DNA from: Herpetosiphonaceae bacterium
GTDB lineage: Bacteria > Chloroflexota > Chloroflexia > Chloroflexales > Herpetosiphonaceae
Length of the DNA stretch: 64,000 bases
Direction: 5' to 3'
NCBI GenBank assembly: GCA_026003835.1
Contig: BPHZ01000001.1
Location: 1,000,001-1,064,000, forward strand
Position numbers and translations under genes: made by a program. Below the pieces are notes generated by a model, which made no database searches, was not told where the DNA came from, and saw only the letters and a program-made list of their open reading frames with translations. Shown here one piece after another: positions 53,619-61,379 of this stretch. Position 1 is the stretch's first letter. Each line of letters starts with the position of its first letter.

Positions 53619-53888
53619 TTACCCTTTTTTTGCCGCGATTTCCTTCATGACCTCGATTTCGAGATCTCGCTCAGCCACCAACTTCTTGAGGCGCGCGTTC
53701 TCACGCTCCAGTTCGCGGAGGCGTGCCGCATCGGAGGGCTCCATCCCGCCATATTTGGCGCGCCAGCGGTAGAAGGTCTGTGGGGCAATTCCGTGCGTAC
53801 GGCACAGCGCGTCGATGGTCGTCTGGCCGGTTTCGGCCTCGCGCAGAATGCGGATGATCTGCTCCTCGGTAAAGCGGCTCTTGCGCAT
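53619..53888 (-). CDS. IS3-family OrfA
   Basis: This 89-residue protein has a helix-turn-helix (FTEEQIIRILREAETGQTTI, CRTHGIAPQTFYRWRAKYGG) and a leucine-zipper tail (LRELERENARLKKLVAERDL) used for multimerisation. It is intact. Its 3' end is followed by orfB in the -1 relation typical of programmed frameshifting; an A/T-rich slippery run (CCCTTTTTTTGCC on the plus strand near 53623) lies at the overlap. Confidence 0.9.
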   Translation of the reverse strand: MRKSRFTEEQIIRILREAETGQTTIDALCRTHGIAPQTFYRWRAKYGGMEPSDAARLRELERENARLKKLVAERDLEIEVMKEIAAKKG

Positions 53889-54779
53889 CGATTGTCCCTC
53901 CTACTACGATTATAGATCAGTGCACAATCGATGGTCCTATTTTCGGGGAGCATGTCATGTGGGCCAGGTGCAGCACTGAAGATGATATCAGTGTTATGGA
54001 ACAACATTGTACCATCATGAACATCATTGTAGCTCACATAGCTGGCCTCAATGAGCCTAATGCACTGCTCAATGCAGCTTCCTCCATCAACGGTGTGGAG
54101 GAGCCAACGGAAGGTTCGGTGTAACCAACCTCTAGTCCAATGAAGATCAGCTCTGCTCTTGTCGATCCCATATACCTCGGAATTCGGAAAAGTTGTCTTA
54201 AGGGCGACGAGATTCCGGGATTCAGGCCCAGGTCCTAGTTCCACAATCTTCATTGTAGCGCGATCGTTGCGCCGGGGACCAGGAGGCGTCGGGTTCGGCC
54301 TTTCCTCCGGCTCAGGGTTGGGCATCGGCTGCGGGTCGGGCGCGGGCACCGGATGCGGCGGCTGAACGGGCCGGGGCTGCGGCATCCACCCCGGCGGTAC
54401 CCCGGGGTGGTCAACCAAGTCATCCAGGACGTCACAGAGCACGAGACAGCCCACACCCAGCCCTCTCGTCAAGAGCATGACCAGGCTGCGCTGACTAAGC
54501 CTATAGCCCGTTTGGGCCACCACATATATCGTGGGCGTGACGACGTATTTCGTCTGCTTGGTCCGTTCTATCACCGGAGAGTAGCCTGTCGGATCGGTGA
54601 GATTGATGGGGGTGTTCCAGGCATAGCTGTAAAGGTGGTCTCCGTCCCATTCACCCGCTCGCGAATGCGCCGGCCAGCGGCGGCGTAGCCGTACACCAGC
54701 TCGCTGCCGTCGGGGAGCGTGACGCCTACCAGCCGGTCCTGGGCGTCGTAGCGGTAACGGGTCGTGTTCCCGCCGGCGG

Positions 54780-54970
54780 GTGCGGGTGGTGGGCATCTTC
54801 CCCAACGAGGTGTCGTGCCTGCGGCTGGTCAGAGCCATCCTGATGGAGATCCACGAGGAGGGGGCAGCGACAAGGTCTATCTGCGCTGTCCACACGTCCA
54901 CCGCCCCCAGGACCGGACAGGAGCCGTTCACGCGGCACCAAGGAGCACAGATCGGTTTTTACAGAAGAGG
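54780..54970 (+). mobile_element. IS256-family transposase C-terminal remnant
   Basis: The plus-strand frame [20 protein letters not shown] then EIHEE, continuing in the next frame with DKVYLR, is the conserved C-terminal block of IS256-type (mutator) transposases. The sequence near 54950 (GATCGGTTTTTACAGAAGAG) may be its terminal repeat. It abuts the Rhs remnant head to head. Confidence 0.75.
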
Positions 54971-55063
54971 GGGTGCATTATCAAAACTACCGTGGATTTG
55001 TCTTGCTTGGATGTGTACTCATTCTACTTCGCTGGTGTTTTTGAGATGGCTTCTATTCTTCAA

Positions 55064-55160
55064 CTACCATTCCGTGTCCTGCTGATAGACGACCAGCAAG
55101 CGCATCAGCCGGGTCTGTTCATTCAGCTTTGGAAACAAATACCCGTAGTTTGCCTTCAAC
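55064..55160 (-). mobile_element. Fragment of the IS982-like element seen at 40.4 kb
   Basis: The minus strand encodes WLKANYGYLFPKLNEQTRLM then RLLVV, matching NYRQLFPNLNERTRLGRLLVV of the element at 40361-41275. It is fused directly to the truncated prs gene. Confidence 0.7.
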
Positions 55161-55514
55161 CATTGGCTCGCGTCTGCCGTGGCGCTTATCGGAACGAGCA
55201 TAGCCGTAGTAGGGAATGATCGCGGTGACGCGAGCTGCGGCGGCGCGGCGGCTGGCGTCGGCGAGGAGCAGCAGCTCGACGAGATGATCGTTAACCGGCG
55301 GCGAGGTGGGCTGCACCATAAACACCTCTTTCCGCCGGACTGGGTCAAGCAGGTTGATCGATATCTCGCCGTTGGGGAAGCGCTCCACAGCACACCGCCC
55401 CGGTTGTATGCCGATATCGTGGGCAATCGCCGTTGCCAGATCTGGATTTGCCCTACCGCTGGTCTGCGCTGAGATGCAGCAAATGCTATGCCCGGAGCCG
55501 CCGCCACTTCCCAT
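55161..55514 (-). pseudogene. prs: Ribose-phosphate pyrophosphokinase, N-terminal fragment
   Basis: PRPP synthase transfers pyrophosphate from ATP to ribose 5-phosphate. About 110 residues are present: GRANPDLATAIAHDIGIQPG, VERFPNGEISINLLDPVRRK, VFMVQPTSPPVNDHLVELLL and AIIPYYGYARSDKRHGRREP, i.e. the first Rossmann domain up to the ATP-binding loop. The PRPP-binding loop and the rest are missing; an IS fragment begins directly after REP. A complete copy must exist elsewhere if the cell relies on this enzyme. Confidence 0.85.
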
Positions 55515-55714
55515 CGGGAACTAAAAAGAGGGCCTCCACATCTATAACCACAAGACGCACCGCATAGAAATAGCATGAGGAGCATCAAGCCGCTTTTGCC
55601 CTTGGCAGGCGCGTGAGGAGCGAGGAGATTGATTACTGAACGTCGTACAGATTCCCCTTGGTATGTGCATAGACAGCAGGTGCGTCGGTGATCTCAATAG
55701 TTCAGGAGGAATGT

Positions 55715-57349
55715 ATGAATCGCCGATCCTCGATCCTGATCGTGTTCGTTCTGTGCGTCACGCTGCTCCTGACCGGCTGTGGAGGCGCCATTGGACAGCA
55801 CGCGGCCCAGGCTCCATCCAGCGACGCCGGTTCCACGAAGCAGCGTGGGCATGTGGCTGCTCCTACGCCAGCTATGAGGTATTTTCAAGAATCAGGGACG
55901 GCAGTGCAGCCGGGTCTCGCAGCGCCTGATCAAAACGGTCTCTCGACAGGCGGTAATGCTGTCCCCAACGGCGAGCCCTATGATGCCACCTTCTATGAAA
56001 ACTACGGTACCAACCCATTCATTGACACTGAGGACGACGTCTTCTCCACCTTCGCTCTCGATGTCGATACTGCCTCCTACACCGTGATGCGCCGCTATCT
56101 CCGCGATGGCTACCTCCCAGACCCCGCCTCCGTTCGTGTGGAGGAGTATCTCAACTACTTCGACTACCACTACCCACAGCCGGAGTCTGGTGACTTCGCG
56201 ATCTACCTGGAGGCCGGCCCGTCTCCCTTTGGCGGCGAGCGCTATGAGCTGCTCCAGATTGGCATCCAGGCTCGTCGTGTCGACGCCGCCCAGCGCCCGC
56301 CAGCCTCGCTCACCTTTGTGATCGATGTCTCTGGGTCGATGGACCGGGAAGATCGCTTGGAGACGCTCAAGCAAGCGCTGACGCTGCTGGTTGCCGAGAT
56401 GCGCCCCGATGATACGATCGCGATCGCCGTCTATGGTAGTGATGCACACGCTGTGTTACCGCCTACCAGCGGTGCAGAGCAAGACCGCATTCTCAGCGCG
56501 ATTGCAGCGCTTAAGCCCGAAGGCTCCACCAATGTTGAGGCGGGGTTGGATGTTGGTTTCGCGCTGGCGGATGAGGCTTTTGGCGAGGGGCGCATCAATA
56601 TGGTGTTGCTCTGCTCCGATGGTGTGGCAAACAACGGTGTCACCGATGCCGAAAGCTTACTGCGCAAGTATGAGCGCTACCTGGATCGCGGTATCCAGCT
56701 TTCTACATTTGGCTTTGGAATGGGCAATTTCAATGATGTGTTGATGGAGCGCATGGCCAATGGCGGCGACGGTAGCTACGCCTATATCGACTCGCTTAGT
56801 GAGGCGCGGCGAGTATTTGTGGAGCAGTTGACAGGGACGCTTCAGACCATCGCCCGCGATGCCAAGGTGCAGGTTGAGTTCAATCCGGCGGTGGTCAGCC
56901 GCTACCGGCTGTTGGGCTATGAAAACCGCGATGTAGCCGACGAAGATTTCCGTAACGATACGGTGGACGCCGGCGAGATCGGCGCGGGCCATCGCGTAAC
57001 GGCGCTGTATGAGATCAAGCGCGTAGCTGGGGCCAGCGGGCCGCTGGCGATTGTACGCCTGCGCTATCAGCCGGCGGCGGGCGGCGCTGTGGTTGAGGAA
57101 AGCCAGCTGATCTCCAGCGATCTGATCCGCGAGCGGGTTGAGGAGACGACGCCGCGCTTCCAGCTGGCGGCGAGCGTTGCGCAGTTTGCCGAGGTGCTGC
57201 GAAAATCGTACTGGGCTAAGGGCGAGGCGTTGGAAGATGTGTTGCCGCTGGCTGAAGCGGCGGCGCGCGGCTTTGAAGATGATCCGGCAGTCGTCGAGTT
57301 TATCTCGCTGCTGCGCCAGGCGATCGCCCTGAAGCCTGCCGAGCGCTAA
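55715..57349 (+). CDS. VWA-domain lipoprotein (YfbK-like)
   Basis: This 544-residue lipoprotein has lipobox LLTGC, a low-complexity linker, a VWA-associated N-terminal domain (FSTFALDVDTASYTVMRRYL, VRVEEYLNYFDYHYP), a von Willebrand A domain with the MIDAS motif FVIDVSGSMD and later KPEGSTNVEAGLDVG and LLCSDGVANNG, and a C-terminal DUF3520-type region ending in a helical FAEVLRKSYWAKGEALEDVL. This is the usual full YfbK-like order. ATG 55715 has AGGAGGA 5 bases upstream; a longer in-frame start at 55688 is unlikely. It probably binds a ligand or partner at the cell surface through Mg2+. A terminator hairpin follows. Confidence 0.92.
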   Translation: MNRRSSILIVFVLCVTLLLTGCGGAIGQHAAQAPSSDAGSTKQRGHVAAPTPAMRYFQESGTAVQPGLAAPDQNGLSTGGNAVPNGEPYDATFYENYGTNPFIDTEDDVFSTFALDVDTASYTVMRRYLRDGYLPDPASVRVEEYLNYFDYHYPQPESGDFAIYLEAGPSPFGGERYELLQIGIQARRVDAAQRPPASLTFVIDVSGSMDREDRLETLKQALTLLVAEMRPDDTIAIAVYGSDAHAVLPPTSGAEQDRILSAIAALKPEGSTNVEAGLDVGFALADEAFGEGRINMVLLCSDGVANNGVTDAESLLRKYERYLDRGIQLSTFGFGMGNFNDVLMERMANGGDGSYAYIDSLSEARRVFVEQLTGTLQTIARDAKVQVEFNPAVVSRYRLLGYENRDVADEDFRNDTVDAGEIGAGHRVTALYEIKRVAGASGPLAIVRLRYQPAAGGAVVEESQLISSDLIRERVEETTPRFQLAASVAQFAEVLRKSYWAKGEALEDVLPLAEAAARGFEDDPAVVEFISLLRQAIALKPAER

Positions 57350-57374
57350 CGCTTCCCATTGCCTGAGAAATTTG

Positions 57375-57401
57375 AGGCGGAGGGTAGTAAGCCCTCCGCC
57401 T
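57375..57401 (+). terminator. Terminator after the VWA lipoprotein
   Basis: A 10-bp stem (AGGCGGAGGG at 57375-57384 with CCCTCCGCCT at 57392-57401) with a 7-base loop. It is followed by TTGGCGTT, so the U-run is poor. Confidence 0.6.
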
Positions 57402-57543
57402 TGGCGTTAACCAGGGCCATATCAACGTCGCCGTATGACCCTCCCCAACAGGCAGAATGCGGGGGACACCCCAAGCCCCCGTTGCTCGCATCGCTGCGTG
57501 ATCAGCGTGTGGACGGTGCCATGTCCCGGAGCGTCTGTTGATC

Positions 57544-58365
57544 CTACTCCTCAAATTCCGACAGAATTGTTATGACCGGGTACAGTTCAACATGCGCGGG
57601 TCTTCCCGATGTCGTTACCCATATCTCGACGGCTGCCTGCCCGTTTGCCGGCACAAAGTCCAGGTAGGTATAGCCCCCGCCAATGATCTCCCCTGCCTCG
57701 TTATAGGCAATCGCAGCAACCTGAAGCTGAGTCACATCGCTCTGGAACAGGCTCTTAACGATACCTGTAACTTTTGGAACGTAGCGATCGGGAATATATG
57801 TGATATTCTCTGTCGGCAAGGGATCCATCGCCGGCTTACTCATTGGGTGAAACTTATTGGATCGTAGACTAATCTCGACTCGCGCGGCCTCCGATCCTTC
57901 CGGTACAAACAGGGTATCGACGACGCCCAGCTTCTGGCCGGGAAAGAGCAGATAGACATAACCATCACTGCTGCCGATAACGGTCCCCTGGGAGTCATAG
58001 ACGGCGATTTGATACGATAACCGCTCAATGCCGTGATTCTGGTTCGGATTTTCGATGATAAAGGCCGCTGCAACCTCTCTTCCGTCCTGTCCAAACCCAC
58101 TCTTGAGCACGGTTGGCTTCAGCGGTGCCGGCGTCGCCGTGGGCCTGGGTGTCGATGTCGGTTTTGGCGTGGACGTCGGCTTTGGCGTGGATGTCGGCTT
58201 TGGCGTGGATGTTGGCCTGGGTGTAGATGTTGCGGCGGGGGTGCTGGTTGGCGCTGCGGCGATCAGGGCCATATCCTGCGATTGCGATTCCGTAGCGCTG
58301 CCGGCGCAGGCACTCAGCACAAGCGCCAGGAGGATACACACAAGCATAGATGTCGGTCGATTCAT
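57544..58365 (-). CDS. Lipoprotein with TPxPTST linker and FxLYD-like domain
   Basis: This 273-residue lipoprotein has lipobox VLSAC (Cys about residue 20), a linker of tandem TPKPTS units (about residues 45-80) and a beta-rich C-terminal region with AAFIIENPNQNHGIERLSYQ, VYDSQGTVIGSSDGYVYLLF and VAAIAYNEAGEIIGGGYTYL. The paired strand-turn patterns suggest two FxLYD-like or LEA-like beta-sandwich domains. The DNA of the linker is itself an 18-base tandem repeat (about 58140-58220). It converges with the VWA gene. It is probably extracytoplasmic; function unknown. Confidence 0.8.
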   Translation of the reverse strand: MNRPTSMLVCILLALVLSACAGSATESQSQDMALIAAAPTSTPAATSTPRPTSTPKPTSTPKPTSTPKPTSTPRPTATPAPLKPTVLKSGFGQDGREVAAAFIIENPNQNHGIERLSYQIAVYDSQGTVIGSSDGYVYLLFPGQKLGVVDTLFVPEGSEAARVEISLRSNKFHPMSKPAMDPLPTENITYIPDRYVPKVTGIVKSLFQSDVTQLQVAAIAYNEAGEIIGGGYTYLDFVPANGQAAVEIWVTTSGRPAHVELYPVITILSEFEE

Positions 58366-58580
58366 GGCTACCTCCTATGAACGTGTTGGTAAGTAGGCTC
58401 TGAACAGGGCGTGAATCGCTCGCTTGGAGCTTCTTCTTCTTTTCTACTTTATGGATGGAAGTGGCCACAAATGCGGACATCTGATCGTTTGACCATCTAT
58501 CGAGAGGGGCCTATACTGGTGATCTGGTTGCTTTATGAAGAGGAAGATCACGTGGTGACAGCGCCGAGGGAGATCTTGCT

Positions 58581-59333
58581 ATGCAGCGTCCACGTTCTTC
58601 AATCCAGAGAGTAGGGCTTCAGGGGCCGGATAGCCCTGTTTCATCGCTGATCATCGCCGGCTTTGTCTCATCGATCATGGCCTTCATCCCCGGCTTTACG
58701 CTTCTTAGCTACCCATTTCGTCTGCTAATCACCGTCGTTCACGAGCTGGGCCATGGCCTTGCGGCGCTGCTCACCGGCGGCTCCTTTATCAATTTTGTGA
58801 TCTTTGCCAATGGAGCGGGCCTGGCCTACACTGCCGGCGGCTGGCGCTGGGTTGTGATTCCCGCGGGCTATCTTGGGACCGCGCTGTTCGCGGCGGCTTT
58901 TATCCGTCTTAGCCGCAGCCCGCGCCTGGCTCGGGCCACTCTATCGATCGCCGGTGTCGCCATCATCCTACTCTCGCTCCGTTATGGAATTCCCAGCATT
59001 TTTTCCCGCTTCTGGCTGAATGGGCTTTTCACCGTCGTGAGCGGCGTTGCCCTTGGCGGCGCCTGCCTGGGCGTGGCGTTAAAGACCACGCCGGGCTGGC
59101 GGGTCTTTGTCCTCAATCTCATCGCTATTCAGGCTGGATTGACCGCGTTTAGTGACGTGATCGGTCTGGTGGGCATTACGACCCGCTTTTTTACGACCCC
59201 CGCCAATGATGCTGCTTCCATGGCGGCGTTGACGGGCATTCCAGCGGTGATCTGGGCTATTCTATGGGCTGCGCTTGCGGTGGCCCTGATCGGCTGGGCG
59301 ATCTGGAGCACCTGGCTGCGGCGGCCGGAGTGA
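58581..59333 (+). CDS. M50B-type integral membrane metallopeptidase-like protein
   Basis: This 250-residue protein has about seven helices. LITVVHELGHGLAALLTGGS holds the HExxH zinc motif inside a membrane segment, as in M50B-like peptidases. The helix after it (VVIPAGYLGTALFAAAFI) carries the usual P-A-G-Y-L-G pattern. The later DVIGLVG supplies an Asp that could be the third ligand. It is probably an intramembrane protease or a related chaperone-like protein. It is preceded by a 215-base intergenic region without clear features. Confidence 0.85.
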   Translation: MQRPRSSIQRVGLQGPDSPVSSLIIAGFVSSIMAFIPGFTLLSYPFRLLITVVHELGHGLAALLTGGSFINFVIFANGAGLAYTAGGWRWVVIPAGYLGTALFAAAFIRLSRSPRLARATLSIAGVAIILLSLRYGIPSIFSRFWLNGLFTVVSGVALGGACLGVALKTTPGWRVFVLNLIAIQAGLTAFSDVIGLVGITTRFFTTPANDAASMAALTGIPAVIWAILWAALAVALIGWAIWSTWLRRPE

Positions 59334-59379
59334 GCTACGCCTGTTGGTAGGCCGGCGGCAAAATTGCAGCAAAAATATA

Positions 59380-59408
59380 TTGACATTCTTCGATGAGTTT
59401 GCTATACT
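59380..59408 (+). promoter_or_regulatory. Consensus sigma-70-type promoter of the flavoprotein-MFS operon
   Basis: A perfect TTGACA (59380-59385) and TATACT (59403-59408) are separated by 17 bases. Transcription should start near 59415, just before a terminator-like hairpin. Confidence 0.8.
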
Positions 59409-59417
59409 CCCCTTAGA

Positions 59418-59466
59418 ACAGAACCTGGCAGCCTGGTAGGGAGTGAGAGCGTTCTGTTTTTTTTTT
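59418..59466 (+). terminator. Terminator-like hairpin in the leader (possible attenuator)
   Basis: ACAGAAC (59418-59424) pairs with GTTCTGT (59451-59457), followed by a run of ten T. It lies between a consensus promoter and the flavoprotein start at 59522, so readthrough must be regulated or the hairpin inefficient. No known riboswitch class was recognised in the 26-base loop. Confidence 0.6.
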
Positions 59467-59521
59467 GTCAGCTATATCGATGGTTGTCAATATTAAATCG
59501 AAGGCTATGGAGGAGCACACA

Positions 59522-60916
59522 ATGGAGTCGAAACTACCCGTTGCCATCGTCGGAGCCGGCCCGATTGGACTGGCAGCTGCAGCCCATCTCATCAGCGCTG
59601 GTGAGACGCCGCTCATCTTTGAGGCGGGCTCATCGCCGGGACACAATATCCTGGCGTGGGGCCATGTACGGCTGTTCTCGCCCTGGAAGTACAACATCGA
59701 TCGCGCCGCGGCCGCCTTGCTGGAGGCAGCCGGCTGGGTGGCCCCGAACGGCGATGAGCATCCGACGGGGCAGGCGCTGGTCGAGAACTATCTGCAGCCA
59801 CTGGCGGCCCTGCCACAGCTGCGGCCACATATCCGCTACAATACCCGGGTGGTGGCGATTACGCGCCAGCACCGCGATAAGATGAAAACCGCCGGGCGGG
59901 AGGATGCCCCGTTCAAGATCGTCGTGCAGACGGATGGGAGAGAAGAGGTGCTGCTCGCGCGGGCGGTCATCGACGCCTCCGGCACCTTCGCAACGCCCAA
60001 CCCGCTTGGCGCTGATGGACTACCCGCTCTTGGTGAGGCGGCCTGCGCCGATCGCATCTTCTACGGTATTCCGGATATTCTCGGAGCGGATCGCGCCCGC
60101 TACGCTGGCCGCCGCGTGCTGGTTGTCGGCGCCGGCCACTCCGCACTACATGCTGTCATCGATCTGGTGCGGCTGGCGGCGGAGGAGCCTGCGACGCGAG
60201 TGATCTGGGCGGTGCGCAGGGGCAATGTACAGCGGCTCTTCGGCGGCGGGGATCGCGACCAGCTTCCGCTGCGCGGACGGCTGGGACAGGAGGCGCAGCG
60301 CCTGGTGGATGGCGGTGCGGTTGAGCTGGTGACTGGCTTCAATCTTGAGCGGCTGGTGCGGACAAGTGCCGGTATGATCGCGGCAAGCGATGAGATCGAG
60401 CTGCCGCCGGTTGATGAGATTATCGCCGCTACTGGCTTCAGGCCGGATCTATCGCTGGAGCGTGAGCTGCGGCTGGCGCTCGACCCGATCACCGAGAGCC
60501 CGGTCGCGCTGGCTCCGCTGATTGACCCCAACATCCACAGCTGCGGTACTGTCCCGCCTCATGGAGTTGAGGAGCTGCAGCATCCAGAGCGCAACTTCTT
60601 TATCGCCGGTATGAAGAGCTACGGGCGCGCGCCCACCTTCCTGCTGCTGACCGGCTACGAGCAGGTGCGCTCGATCGTCGCCGCGCTCATCGGCGATTGG
60701 GAGTCGGCGCGCAGTGTTGAGCTGCAGTTGCCGGAGACAGGCGTCTGCTCGTCCAGGCCGCAGCAGGCCGAAGCGGGTGGCGGCTGCTGCGGCGCCGGGC
60801 TGTCTCAGCCTGCGCAAGCGGCGAGCTGTGGATCAAGTAGCCAGCCTGCATACGCCACAGGCGAGGTTGTGCCATTGGTTGAGCTGGCGCCTACCACAAC
60901 CTGTTGTGGACAATGA
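59522..60916 (+). CDS. FAD/NAD(P)-dependent oxidoreductase with Cys-rich C-terminus
   Basis: This 464-residue flavoprotein monooxygenase- or thioredoxin-reductase-like enzyme has an FAD-binding motif (VAIVGAGPIGLAAAAHL, residues 6-22) and a second dinucleotide motif (VLVVGAGHSALHAV, about residues 200-213). WGHVRLFSPWKYNIDRAAA and EIIAATGFRPD are also typical of flavin monooxygenases. The last about 60 residues contain GGGCCGAG, SCGSS and TCCGQ, two vicinal Cys pairs plus further cysteines, suggesting binding of a soft metal or metalloid. ATG 59522 has GGAGGAG upstream. The stop overlaps the MFS start (ATGA). The gene pair resembles ArsO-type flavoprotein plus exporter sets in arsenic operons; that link is tentative. 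Confidence 0.8.
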   Translation: MESKLPVAIVGAGPIGLAAAAHLISAGETPLIFEAGSSPGHNILAWGHVRLFSPWKYNIDRAAAALLEAAGWVAPNGDEHPTGQALVENYLQPLAALPQLRPHIRYNTRVVAITRQHRDKMKTAGREDAPFKIVVQTDGREEVLLARAVIDASGTFATPNPLGADGLPALGEAACADRIFYGIPDILGADRARYAGRRVLVVGAGHSALHAVIDLVRLAAEEPATRVIWAVRRGNVQRLFGGGDRDQLPLRGRLGQEAQRLVDGGAVELVTGFNLERLVRTSAGMIAASDEIELPPVDEIIAATGFRPDLSLERELRLALDPITESPVALAPLIDPNIHSCGTVPPHGVEELQHPERNFFIAGMKSYGRAPTFLLLTGYEQVRSIVAALIGDWESARSVELQLPETGVCSSRPQQAEAGGGCCGAGLSQPAQAASCGSSSQPAYATGEVVPLVELAPTTTCCGQ

Positions 60917-61379
60917 TCGGTAGATTTCGAGCGCGGCTGAGTGGCCTCTACTATGGGTGGCCGATCGCCCTGGCGCTCTCGATAACGGAGCTTACCTCTT
61001 GGGGCATCCTGTACTATGCCTTTGCGGTTGTGCTGGTGCCGCTTGAGCAGGAGCTGGGCTGGTCGCGGGCGGAGACCACTGGGGCCTTCTCGCTGGCTCT
61101 GCTGCTTTCCGGTATAGCAGCCGTACCGATCGGTCGCTGGATCGATCGGTACGGCTCGCGTGGAGTGATGACCCTCGGCTCGCTGGCCGGCGTCCTACTG
61201 GTCTACGCCTGGTCGCGAGTCGAGCGTCTGGTTGACAGAGGGGAACCCGCCGCACGCCACGCCGTTTCAACGGCCGTGGTGAGGCGGGTTGCTCGCCGGC
61301 TTGAGCCAGCGGGTTGACGTTCTCGTTCATGGGTGCTATCCTCTTTCCGTGGCACCCAGCGCCTGGTGGAGGTCAAGCG

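Larger units (their letters stand above)
52758..53957 (-). mobile_element. IS3-family element inserted in the Rhs gene
   Basis: Imperfect terminal repeats begin TGACCTGCCCCCG at 52758 (plus strand) and TGACATGCTCCCCG on the minus strand from 53957. The 1200-bp element carries orfA and orfB in the usual overlapping order on the minus strand. It interrupts the methyltransferase-like tail of the Rhs gene. I found no target-site duplication. Confidence 0.8.
52609..54780 (-). pseudogene. Rhs/YD-repeat protein with methyltransferase-like C-terminal domain, split by IS3
   Basis: On the minus strand, 54780-54640 encodes [20 protein letters not shown] and [15 protein letters not shown], a YD/Rhs repeat. 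An internal deletion then joins, in another frame, [20 protein letters not shown], the conserved end of the Rhs core. The variable tail follows: a hydrophobic hairpin (SLVMLLTRGLGVGCLVLCDV), a Pro-rich linker and a Rossmann domain with MKIVELGPGPESRNLVALK (SAM motif I), SEVYGIDKSRADL (acidic loop) and TDIIFSAAPGP (motif IV position). The IS3 element (52758-53957) cuts here; the end of the tail (ISFIFLPGSNVWNEVLKIMR to LYLEN) resumes at 52757 and stops at 52609. In Rhs proteins the tail is normally the released toxin; a methyltransferase-like toxin is inferred. Confidence 0.7.

Noticed and set aside
58140..58220. 18-base tandem repeats as a regulatory array
   Set aside because: They encode the TPKPTS linker of the lipoprotein on the minus strand.
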